Part shown: positions 33,778 to 52,939 of the stretch, one piece after another
How the letters are laid out: each line of letters begins with the position of its first letter
Position numbering within the stretch: position 1 is the stretch's first letter
From: Ascaris suum
Lineage: Eukaryota > Nematoda > Chromadorea > Rhabditida > Ascarididae
Length of the DNA: 64,000 nucleotides
Direction: 5' to 3'
NCBI GenBank assembly: GCA_013433145.1
Contig: CM024168.1
Coordinates: 17,375,868 to 17,439,867 of the forward strand
Position numbers and translations under genes: made by a program
Notes under the pieces: model-generated
Databases searched by the model: none
Told to the model about the DNA's origin: nothing
The model's input: only the letters and a program-made list of their open reading frames with translations

Positions 33778-34462
33778 AATCAGTAATGAACTTCATCAAT
33801 AAGTTTGAATTTCTAAAAGTTGTTGAAGAGGTGAATCGGTTACTGCCACAAGTGAATATTCGATAAAGAGGTCGGCTATGCTCAACATTGCTTATCGATT
33901 ATGATTATCTCTTATCAAGAGAAAGTTTTGCTTCATAGCTGCATCGACTGAAACGGCTGATGGATAGCCAATTTATATATATGAAAGCAAGAAACTATCT
34001 CATTAAATCGTAAAATAATTTCTTTCAGCATTATAATAAATAAGAATATCTGAAGTTTGGAAAGCTAAACAATTCTCGCTAAAGAAGTCTCACATATATA
34101 CGAATGAGTATGAAATAATTTCTAATGAAAGCATTGACAGACGATAGTCGTTTAACAGAAATGTGTCTATGACAACGAAGAAAAAAAAAATAAAGTCTTC
34201 ATTCTAAAGAGACATAAATCTTCATTGAGCATAAGCAATAAATAAATTTTACGATATTCTGCCAAATAATGTCGTCAATATTGTTGTCGATTCTGCAAAA
34301 TCCATTAGCCATTCGTCAATCCTAGCTAATCATCTCTACTGAGATCACTATTGAGAAAAATGCAATTGTATCGATTTGTTAGTGAATATTTTTTCATCAC
34401 CTTCGTCTCGAAGAGATGACTTGTTTATAATAAGTAAGAGGCATATTATGCAAGCATATTGT

Positions 34463-34615
34463 CTAATGTGCAACCACCACGAATTTCACATCGCAGGATT
34501 GCTTATATTTGCAAGGATTTGTCGCTGACAGTATCAAGAAGGAAGGAGGGGAAAGGAAAGAGGGATGTGGCGAGGATTCTGTTTCAGCGCAGCCGAACCA
34601 ACAAAATGCTTGCTG
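34463..34615 (-). CDS. candidate terminal exon on either strand
   Basis: On the minus strand the acceptor CTTTGTCCCTGTAG precedes a 50-codon phase-0 frame ending in TAG at 34463-34465. It has four cysteines (FCWFGCAE and PCKYKQSC) and a Pro/Ser-rich centre. The plus strand carries an opposing frame of 66 codons (34459-34659) with basic residues and a TTG-type start. The minus reading is preferred for its splice site. The function is unknown. Confidence 0.27.
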   Translation of the reverse strand, partial: QQAFCWFGCAETESSPHPSFLSPPSFLILSATNPCKYKQSCDVKFVVVAH

Positions 34616-34863
34616 CTACAGGGACAAAGCGATTGCAATTAAATGTATTGGATAAGTGAGCTAAATTCTTACAAAAATCGATCATCAAACAACGTCGTCA
34701 AAATCATTACGGAAGAAGGGCGTTAAAACGATGCCTAGCTATATGAGAAGGGCCGACTAGAATTTTCCCTGCAGTTTTTTCATTGACGTAAAAAAGTGAA
34801 GAAGCACGAAGAAGGATCTGGCGTGACGTATGCTTTTACAGTTCTCTTCAGCTGGCCAACTGG

Positions 34864-35011
<148 letters not shown>

Positions 35012-35025
35012 GATTCTTTTTTCAG

Positions 35026-35147
35026 TAATTCGGCCATTCATGCAAATCTTTAAAAGATTCATTTTTGAGATCTGGACGGTTAGAATGAAAAGTTTGGTTG
35101 GTTGTAGGATATGTGCAAATATTTTGCATTGGTCGATTCGGAGTTGA
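35026..35147 (+). CDS. candidate exon beside the microsatellite
   Basis: The acceptor GATTCTTTTTTCAG directly after the (AT)n tract opens a frame to a TGA at 35145-35147. It contains [20 protein letters not shown] and two cysteines near the end. The minus strand across the same bases also reads open. If the plus reading is right, the (AT)n tract would lie in an intron. Weak support only. Confidence 0.2.
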
Positions 35148-38511
<3,364 letters not shown>

Positions 38512-38657
38512 CACTTACCGAACTGGTGGCAAAGTAGGCTAGCCGAAAGTGCGCTATATCCTATTTTCACAAATTTTTTCTTTCCATCCGCAAAGTGCAT
38601 TAAATTGAGATCGAAAGAGGTGTTTGTCTTGCTAATGAAAACGATAAAAATATTGTT

Positions 38658-38900
38658 ATGCATGCATTCAAGTTGAGTTCTGCTAATTACATAGATTCAT
38701 ATAAAGCAGAAATTAACGCTTCAAATGCATTTGACGTAAAAGAATCAAAAATAGAGAAACTTTCTAGAGCTGTTAAAATAGCAAGGAACTTTAAGCAGCC
38801 GTTTGGTTGCATTCAATTTAATTTCAAAAGTAATTCGAGGAATCTTATTACGATTATTATCAACTGCAGCGTTCTCGAAGACACAAATTCTACATTATGA
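38658..38900 (+). CDS. hypothetical protein, 80 codons
   Basis: An ATG-initiated plus frame of 80 codons. Its N-terminal half is polar and charged (ASNAFDVKESKIEKLSRAVK), and its C-terminal part is Asn/Ser/Ile-rich. There is no signal peptide, membrane segment or recognised domain. A minus frame overlaps its end. It may be an exon or a chance frame. Confidence 0.22.
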   Translation: MHAFKLSSANYIDSYKAEINASNAFDVKESKIEKLSRAVKIARNFKQPFGCIQFNFKSNSRNLITIIINCSVLEDTNSTL

Positions 38901-40625
<1,725 letters not shown>

Positions 40626-41104
40626 ACCTCTACATTTCTCCGCCACATCATAAAGCAAGATTCACTGGCAACTTTTATGGCAGAGTAAATTTGTGTATCA
40701 TCCACTACCGCTAAGACGAGTCAATTACGTAAATATAAATTTTATGGAAGGGATACTTTGCGACGAAAGCGTATAATTTCGTGTTTTTCCGTCATTTCCG
40801 TGAATTGTTTTTTCTCTGTTTGTAAGCGTCGAGACTTCACAAGCAGGACGCGTCCTCGGGCACGCTATTGGAGAAGAGACTTTTAAATCATGTAATCAAA
40901 AAGTCAATTTTTATCGCGTTCGATATTTTGTGGAGGAACCAGTTATGTATGAAAGTCGCAGAATGTTCTTCAATGCCAAACTCAGTTCTTTATTCTCCAG
41001 TTTAAACGCAATTCTTTCTATGCACTTCAAACTGTATTATAGTTAACAATGATACAGTATTGCGACAGTATAGTATTTACACATTTTAAGACGTCAAACA
41101 TGGC

Positions 41105-44600
<3,496 letters not shown>

Positions 44601-44614
44601 TTTTGCTCGCCGGG

Positions 44615-44622
44615 TATAAAAG
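44615..44622 (+). promoter_or_regulatory. possible TATA box upstream of collagen 1
   Basis: TATAAAAG about 320 bp before the collagen ATG. A second TATAAAA lies at 44215-44221. The position is compatible with a promoter whose 5' leader is removed by splicing, but the assignment rests on the motif alone. Confidence 0.3.
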
Positions 44623-44927
44623 ACAACCGAAAAGCCAAGTATGCCGGATTTGGCCAGAACGACCAGAAATTACGCTGCTTAAAGATGTTTTTAATCAGAA
44701 ACTGCTCAACGCTTCAAAAAGACGAAGCACATATTTCTTCTTTACCGTAGTAATATGTGATAATAACCCTATAAGGCATTAATACTCTTCCAACAATTGT
44801 TCTTTCCATAAAGAACTTTCAATTGTTAGTGACGGAGTTTCTGAAAAGAAAAAAGATTATTCTAGTAAATTTTGGTTGTTTTATATGTGTGTTTTGTTGA
44901 TGAGTGCTTCTCTTAGGCATTTCAAAA

Positions 44928-44938
44928 GAACTTTCAGG
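44928..44938 (+). promoter_or_regulatory. acceptor immediately before collagen 1 ATG
   Basis: GAACTTTCAG is followed by a single G and then the ATG at 44939. The same arrangement precedes the second collagen (CATCTTTTAG then G, ATG). This suggests spliced-leader addition directly at the start codon; a cis-spliced leader exon is the alternative. Confidence 0.55.
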
Positions 44939-47641
44939 ATGGGGGCGCGAGTAATCGTGAACATCGCCTCCGCTGCAAGCGGCGCTGTCATTATAGCGTC
45001 GCTCGTCGTCGTTGGAGTACTCTTCAACGATCTCAACACCCTCTATAGTGATGTTCTCAATGATATGGATGATTTCAAGGTCGTCTTCTATGTAACATTC
45101 TTTCCATCTGCATGTTTTCTTCAAAAAAAAAAAAAGTTTATTTTAGTTACATATTGTAAGATTTCAAAAGGAACAACAAATGTATAAGAAAGAATGCGAA
45201 GATTTTGTGCTGAGTTAACATATGAATTCTGAAGTGTTGGATGTTTTTGACGGTGCCCGAATAAATAGGCCCAAAAACTCCTTCGTTGACCTAAACTGGC
45301 GAATAGAGTTGCGAAGCATTAAGGCTTAAAACTGTTCTACGTAAAAATATATCGTCAAAAATAGGTAGATTTATATTTTGAGGGTATAAATTTTGTGCCA
45401 ATTTTGAGTGATCGTTTTATCATCATGACTTGAAATATGATGGAAAATATTTAGCTGTTGGCGAACGATGCATGGGATGAGATTATGAGCGTTCATGGAA
45501 TGATCAACGGTGCGCATGAAAAGAGTGCCAAGGAATTGTTCTCTGAACTTGTCTCAAATGGGCGTGTTAAGAGACAGGCTAATTGCGGTAAGTTAAACCT
45601 TCTTTATCGCTAATAAAAGCACTCAACAAAGTGAATCTGTTCATACGACCGTGCAAGTTTAATAAGTGAACATAAAGCTTAGTTTCGTCTTGAAAGCTTG
45701 GTTTTCTATCATGAGTGTCGACACTCAACAGAGAATTTTGAATAAACGTCATCTGGAAACTAATATCAAATATTTTGAGAAAAATGAATAATAAAAACCT
45801 TTCATAATTGTATATAGAGAAGAGCTGTTATGCGCATTTCAATGATAATTTAGTTTCCTTCCTTTATTTAAGAAGTTATTAGAGCTGAATTTCTTTGCAG
45901 CATGCGCAGCAAGAGCAGCCAATTGCCCGCCAGGACCACCAGGACCACCAGGAGATCCTGGACCACCGGGAGGTGAGTGTTTTTCGAAAGAGTTTGCTGA
46001 AAATCTATATGATGACCAACTTTTGTGTAGTAAGTTACATTGACAAAATCGCATACGGAATTCTATTACATCAATTTAATTCTAATAAATGCCATTATGT
46101 CTGAAACATTTAAAATTTTTAGGCATAAGTGATATATTACAGCACTATTCCGCTGCTTCGCGTTTTTTAAAGGAATAGGTGCTTTCTTTAATGAAATCGG
46201 CTTCTCGAGTAAAATTAGTTCCCGATTAATGCTTTCCATTTCACGTTCTAATTGCAAGCAGTTTATCAACGAGATTTTCTTTTTTCGCCAAGTAACAATC
46301 TTCAGAGCCGGGACCACGGGGAGTGGACGGAAGACCTGGCCCCGACGGTATCGGCGTCACTACTGGCCCTGGAAGCAGAGGAGGATGCATCCAATGCCCA
46401 CCTGGGCCACCGGGACCACCAGGCCCAAGTGGACCACCAGGACCGCCTGGTCCGCCAGGTCGACAAGGACCTCCAGGTCCAGGAACCGGCGGCATGGGAC
46501 CTCCGGGACCACCTGGTCCACCTGGAGACCCAGGACCATCAGGTAATGACCAGCATTCTATACTGCATACACAGTAAAGTTTTGCATGCTATTATTGTAG
46601 GTTAGCTGACTCCGGCCTTGAACTGGTTTAATTCAAATTTGTTGGAGAATAATTTCCGTCGCGTAAAGTATTTCCTATAGAAGCTGACGAACTTTTTTAT
46701 CAAGTCTTCATTACAGCATCCACAACTGCGTACGCTCGCGAGGCTACCTGCAAACGTAAATTGCCTATGATGTTGTAATAATTGTTCCTACGCCATACAT
46801 TCTTTAATTTTGATGCAAATTTGCACTTTTCACGTAATGCTAAAATGAGTCTGTTTAATCTTTTATATTATTAAACAGGAATGCCTGGAAACATGGGACC
46901 TCCTGGAGCACCCGGCAAGAATGGAAGACGGGGAGCTGGTACACGTGGCCCACCAGGACCACCTGGACCCCCAGGTCCACCCGGCAGACCAGGTCCAAAT
47001 GGTCCAATGGGTATGCCAGGAGCGCCAGGACCGATGGGACCACCGGGACCAGCTGGTCGTCCAGGACCTCCAGGCCAGCCTGGACCCGCAGGACCGGTGA
47101 GCTTGCAACATCTTTGTTGCTTTTTGTGAGCGCAGCGTAATCTTGCGGACCTCAGCATTAGTCATTTTCGTCATCGGCTGAGTGACTGGGGAGGGACACC
47201 CGTAATGGCTTGAAGGCAATAACTTCGGCAGTGAGCAATGACATTCAGCGTTAAGTGCTGGGCAAATATTCCCATCGACGTGAAAACTTTCCGATACTTT
47301 CCTCTTGAATCCTCACTTCGTTCTCGTAGTTATGGCTCCTGCAAACAATAAACACTCGAATCCTTTCGTTGTCATATGACAACTTCTTTGTTAATCTCTT
47401 TGAATTTAAGTGCTTACGTGGATCTCTTAGCAGTAAATAATTGTTCGAATTTATAAACTGATTTTCAATAAGTTTTTAGCCTGGAGCAGCAGGAGCGTCA
47501 GGTCACGATGCACTCTATTGCCCTTGCCCACCAAGAACGGTACGTACACATCGTCGTGTTGCCGCTGCTCCTCGACGTATGCAACAACCACGTCGTATGG
47601 CGAGACCAATGCAACCGGTCAGAAGACATATGACCGTTTAG
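44939..47641 (+). CDS. cuticle collagen 1 (320 aa, six exons)
   Basis: Exons 44939-45079, 45455-45587, 45901-45972, 46306-46542, 46879-47096 and 47480-47641, with all junctions in phase. The N-terminus has a signal-anchor segment (about residues 8-29) in a cuticle-collagen N-terminal domain ([18 protein letters not shown]). A furin/BLI-4-type site RVKR at 84-87 precedes the first cysteines (91, 93, 100). Gly-X-Y blocks follow, split by a CIQC pair (143-146) and by RRGAG. They end at a YCPCPPR cluster (280-286) and a 34-residue Arg/Met/Gln-rich tail. Known family members are secreted, cleaved, trimerised and cross-linked in the cuticle; the cysteine clusters mediate disulphide bonding. It is one of a tandem pair with the gene at 52940. 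I cannot assign a one-to-one C. elegans orthologue. Confidence 0.95.
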
Positions 47642-47935
47642 ATGTCTCGCACATATATCGGACATCCATTTCGATTCGCACAAACCTTATCACATCTTCT
47701 CTATCCCTTCCTTTAACTCTACGCGGAAAATGTTGTTCACTTCATTGTGTTCAACTTTTATGTAAAGATAGCTGTTTTTATAAGTATTATCAGGCACAAT
47801 TGTTTCATTATATGTTTCTATTCAGCCTCAATAAAAAGAACCCCGCAGGAATTCTTCTGCTTCAAACATTTCCGACGAGCAAAAAGAGTGCATCGAGTGG
47901 CATAGTGATAAGGAAAACGAGTGGACAATAATTGA

Positions 47936-47941
47936 AATAAA
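47936..47941 (+). terminator. polyadenylation signal of collagen 1
   Basis: AATAAA lies 295 bp after the stop codon. Another AATAAA occurs earlier, near 47829, so the 3' end could be shorter. Confidence 0.5.
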
Positions 47942-48593
47942 ACAAATACAACCGCTCCATAAAAGATGGCTATTAAATGCACCATTCTTGTGTGAAAAAA
48001 AAAATCTAAACCAATGAAAATGCAGAAAGCCAACTTGTCAATGCTGCAAATTTATTTTTGAAAGGCCAGGATTACATATGAGTTTAAATCTTTCAATATG
48101 AATGTGAAAAAATATTCTCTAAATAAAGCTCGCGAATATAAAATTTCAAATAAGAGAAATACTTTTCAAGGCTTATTTTCAAAAAGCGATTTGAGTATAT
48201 GTAGATGGAAATTGTTACAAATGGAAGTTGGCTTTAAATAGAATTGTTAAGTAAGTATATATGGATATCAGAATCACTAACTCCGTCGCTTTATTGCGCA
48301 TTTAGGTATAAATTAAATTATTTTTATATAGTCTATCAATGTAAAACGACAAAAGAATTTAGGCCGAGTTTCACAGAAGTCAAATCAACGAATCTATTCT
48401 AATAGCTTGCTCAGCGACATAAAGTAAAGTAATGACCGCCTCTGAAAGTAGCATAGTAAAAATCTCTGAGCGATCCGTGGTTTCTTTTAAGAGACAGTTA
48501 GTCATACTTTAGCGTGTTCCAACCGGAACTGTTGTAAGGTTCGACCGACTGAACCGGTTCAACTGCTCTATTCGTCGTTCGCCGACTTGTCCG

Positions 48594-48639
48594 ATTTTGG
48601 ACCACCATCATTGAGGAGTCGACGATGGTGGTCCAAAAT
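48594..48639. repeat. perfect 16-bp inverted repeat
   Basis: ATTTTGGACCACCATC (48594-48609) recurs as its reverse complement at 48624-48639, with a 14-nt loop. A 10-bp palindrome, GAACCGGTTC, lies just upstream at 48551-48560. Confidence 0.94.
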
Positions 48640-49186
48640 TATACCAGTGAGAGCAGGTGCCAGTGCAAAGCATTTTTGACATAAGTGAAGGTTCCTGGTC
48701 GAAATAAAGTTGTCGAAACGAATCTACTAGTCGGGTTTTATAGAGCACTCTTCTCGTCGATATTACCCCTATCCCATCCCCATCTAAGACATTAGTGGTG
48801 TTCTTACTATTCTCAGCACCTCCTCACTGAAAACGATGACTATCACTGTTACACTCGATTGCTTGTTCGAATTGGAAAAGAGAACGCTGATGGGTCCGCA
48901 GACGACCGTCATATACGTCGGCGGCTATTCGAAATCAAAGGCAATGCTAAGAGACATGAATATGAAATGAAGGTGAAGAAAAACGTTGTCTGTGATAAAA
49001 TCTGGTACATACTGTAACGTCAGGTAGGGAAGGCATCTTAGTCTTAGTCTTTGTTGTATTCTCATCCCATTCCATTCGTTCCAACTTAGTTCGTCGTGTA
49101 CATCAGTAGGCGAGACTCTTGTCCTCATAGTTTCGAGTATCGCGAAGAGAATTCTCTGCCCAGTCCATCATCCCGTCTTCGAATCT

Positions 49187-49199
49187 CCCCCCCCCCCCC
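49187..49199. repeat. poly-C tract, 13 bp
   Basis: Run of 13 C. Confidence 0.95.
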
Positions 49200-50064
49200 A
49201 CCGGTCTGTCGAAGAACGTCCCGTTTCTATATTTCACCAAAACGCCTCCCGTTTCGACAGTCACTCTTCCGGATAATTTCAAAGTATTTGGATGCCAGTC
49301 AGATTGGCATCAGTTTCACCGACTTACAAGAAATTGAAGATTTTGGACCTCTAAGAACGAATGTGTACTGATGAACACCGCTGTTTTATAAGATAATAAC
49401 GAGCGTTACTACCATTACGCCATCCTCCCTCAACAGGCATTTTAATACCCACCCATTAATTATAATCTATTTTAGCTGGGTTCAATTATAATCAAACTGA
49501 TCAGCTTATGTAACAGGTAACCGGAACGGCGCTCCGGAAACAAGAGTCGGAAACAACAAACATGAACTTCATTATGCATAGCTCTTGTGCACTACATACA
49601 ATCGTACAATTTTGTATTTAAAAATGAGAATAATTGACGATTTTGCAAAGTTGGAAATTTCTCAACAAGCGCTTTTTTTCAATTCAAGTTGATCTAATGT
49701 CAATGCACTCCGTGCCCACAAAATATGCAAACTTAAGCGTATTTGTAAAACTTAAGCTCAAAATTAACAATTAGTCAACTCTTATGTGACAATTAGCGCT
49801 TTATGTCATCACTCGGCCATTATTTCATTATAATGCTTAGTATAAAATATTCAAAAACAAATGAATACAGAATGGTTTAGATTGAAAAACATTTCGAATT
49901 GTAGTCTATTTCTTCTTCTTTTTTTTCTGTAATAAGCACTGTCTTTCACAGATATTCTTTTTAATCGGGAAAAAAGCCACACTACGAACCTGTCTCAATC
50001 ATTTGTGGTTAGGTCGCATTTAACAGTTATTTCATCTGTGGAATAAAACATTGAGACGATCAAA

Positions 50065-50222
<158 letters not shown>

Positions 50223-50751
50223 AAATGAACAAATTCTATAGAAATTTTTAAAAAAATTAAGAGGATAATTAAGGAATATTTTTTAAAAAAATTGAAAATT
50301 TCGGATGAGGAAATAAAATTTCCTGCAAATTGCGGCTAGAAACTTTTTCAGTCGGAATTTTTTTCGTCAATCGACATTCGCCTAGACATAATAAATTATT
50401 TTTTATTCGAGTGTAATAGCTGCAACGCCAACGTTCAATAATTTGTTAACACCGTAAACCTTAGTAAGTGTAACATCTCTACCGTACTTTCAAACAATTG
50501 AATGTGAATTCTCATAGGAGGAATTTCCATTTTGTGAAACGAATTATTGAGCTTTTTTTCTATTGTTTTTATTTTTGAATTTGTGATAAATTGAAAGGGA
50601 AAATTATTATTTGTTTTCACGATTAAATTTTTGCTTTAGCGATAGCAAAAGGCGTTATATTTGAAATTATGAGGTCATTTTTGATAGATGCTATATGAAG
50701 AAATCTTCTTTTAGAAATGATATTTATGCCATAACCTACTTGGTTATCCCA

Positions 50752-50764
50752 CCCCCCCCCCCCC
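50752..50764. repeat. poly-C tract, 13 bp
   Basis: Run of 13 C. Confidence 0.95.
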
Positions 50765-51771
50765 TACTGCCTCTCCTTCTCCTGGTTTCAATGATCCCTC
50801 CTTTACGATCAATGACGCTGATTAAGCTTTTATTTTAAAACGCTGCCACACCTCATATTAAAATTTGAAGCGTTAAAAATATGACCGAGACATCGGCAGC
50901 GAAATTCTGATGACATTCCGCAAACTCTCTATCCAAGCTTCCTCCAAACCCCCACCCTCTCTCTGTCTCCTAATATCTTCCGATAAATGTAGCACATATG
51001 CTATATACCTTAAGACAGCGGGAAGAGACCGCAAGAGACTAGATTCAGTTAGAAAAACCCTGGCAGGTTTCAGCTTTCATTAATCGTTACCACCATTAAA
51101 GCTTATAGATTGTACTATTTTGTGTATTGAGACGAACAATACGTATGTGCATACCGAACAAGCAAGCTTCTTGTGGTCATTCACTCTCCAAAAACCTACG
51201 CAATTTTTAATCAGTTTCACTTAATTTTATTTGTTTTCTCAAAAAAAGCAATTTGCCTCCATTTGAATAAATCGATGAGTAATTTTGCAATGGTTAAGAA
51301 AATGTCTTCACAAGGTATACTTTAAAAAAGATATAGAAGTTCTATCTTCGAGAAGATTTATAAATTCAATGAGCTAGATGTAATCTTCGGGATTTACCTT
51401 TCATATCAGTCAATTTGAATTAGAAAACGTTTATGCCGGACGGCTGGTTCAGATTTGCATTCCATTAGAGAGGATAGATAAAACAACAAGAGTCATCCAA
51501 TTTTATATTCGTTTACTAGCAAAAAAGCGCATAATTCATTGCTATAATTGAACAAATGTGCAAATTTCATCAATGAATTACTCAACAATAATATAAACGA
51601 GTAGTATTTTCTGATCGCTGAATGTTTCGTCGATGATCGAATGATGGAAATGATTGTTGCTGGAAAAAAAAAAAGAAGTGGCTGATGGAATGTGTGTATT
51701 TGTTTAGCTCACGAAAATGTTTTTTTACAGCGTCTATATGGTCCACTATGTCAAGTCATTTTTTTAACTTT

Positions 51772-51957
51772 TTATCCTAGTGCAGAAAATACGTCAAGTA
51801 AGAGGCAATACGACCGACATTTCAAGCCGACACGAGAGCACATAAAAGGTGCTGTTAAACGTGTGTGATTCGCACAACACATACGTCCTTCACATTTACA
51901 GTACCGCCTCACTTTCATCCTAATTGCGCTAAGCGTATATTTTTCTACTTGACACAT
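51772..51957 (-). CDS. small Cys-rich hypothetical protein, 61 codons
   Basis: An ATG-initiated minus frame of 61 codons with eight cysteines (including YCKCEGRMCC and CSRVGLKCRSYC) and many basic residues. The cysteine density is unusual for a chance frame here. There is no N-terminal signal peptide, and a GTGAGG donor-like site inside it could truncate it as an exon. It could be a secreted-peptide exon or a fortuitous frame; no family is recognised. Confidence 0.28.
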   Translation of the reverse strand: MCQVEKYTLSAIRMKVRRYCKCEGRMCCANHTRLTAPFMCSRVGLKCRSYCLLLDVFSALG

Positions 51958-52456
51958 CGGGTCAAACTCTATAATCTTGATATCGTACGATTACTAATAT
52001 CACAAATATGAATATTATGAAGTAAAAACCATCCGAAAATATGATTATTGAAGAATTCAGATGATTAAATTAATTCAAGATATCAGAATTATCTCTTATG
52101 CTCAATTTCTATTAGAAATTTGAAAAAATTCTGTAAAAATTTTCATTGACTATTTTTTCCACTATTTAAACAATTTGTTGAAGAAAAAAAAAGACGATAT
52201 CTAATAAAAATTCAATAGGATTATTTTTCAGCGTTTGAGCATTTCTTATCTATTCGTTTACAATATTCCGCTTAGTTGATTTCAATCAAAATTAACTCCA
52301 ATTTGTAATCGACTCCAATAAATCAAATGTGTTATTCAAAAAAAAATTTTTTTAACGAAATTTTCAACACTTACATGTGCTAAAATTTCTGCAAAGAAAT
52401 GCGAAAATATTTTCCGCATTCACTGATTAATGCTCTAGTAAGTGGGAAGGAAGAGA

Positions 52457-52470
52457 GGGGGGGGGGGGGG
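52457..52470. repeat. poly-G tract, 14 bp
   Basis: Run of 14 G, about 470 bp upstream of collagen 2. Confidence 0.95.
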
Positions 52471-52939
52471 TTGATGGATGAGGAAGTCTTTTGCATAAAT
52501 CTTTCTAAGTAGTACAAAAAACTTTTAACCCTCACTATCGTTGTAATGTTACACTTTTAGTGCGATCATATAATAATGGCCTCTTTTATTCTTTTATGCC
52601 GAAATGTAATACCTTAAAAGACTCTAGCTACTTTTTCGACAAAGAACATAAGTTAGCAAAATTTGCTTTAAAAAAACGATTTACCAGTCTTATGAAATCC
52701 TCAATTTTGCACATTTGCCCGATGAAAATCCCGTTAGTTTCATGCGTGAAAATGGCAGATAATTTAGCTTGCTGGAAGTCTTTCAATTTAAATAATGATA
52801 GAAAGTTTCTTCGATGATTTTTGATATTTGATGAATGTGAGTGAATTTATTTCTCATTTCATTTTTTTTTTATTTGAACGCAAATTTTTCTTCAAATAGA
52901 AATCATTGTAGAATTGAGATTTTCCATTCATCTTTTAGG

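Noticed and set aside
45839..47219. Minus-strand Gly-Pro-Gly and Trp/Ser/Arg-rich frames over collagen 1
   Set aside because: They are antisense and out-of-frame readings of the Gly-X-Y coding sequence.
47518..47931. Plus frame of 137 codons over collagen 1's last exon, and a GTACGT donor inside that exon
   Set aside because: Reading through in the collagen frame gives the YCPCPPR cluster and a tail whose end matches collagen 2. Using the donor at phase 0 with the acceptor near 47825 hits a stop after two codons.
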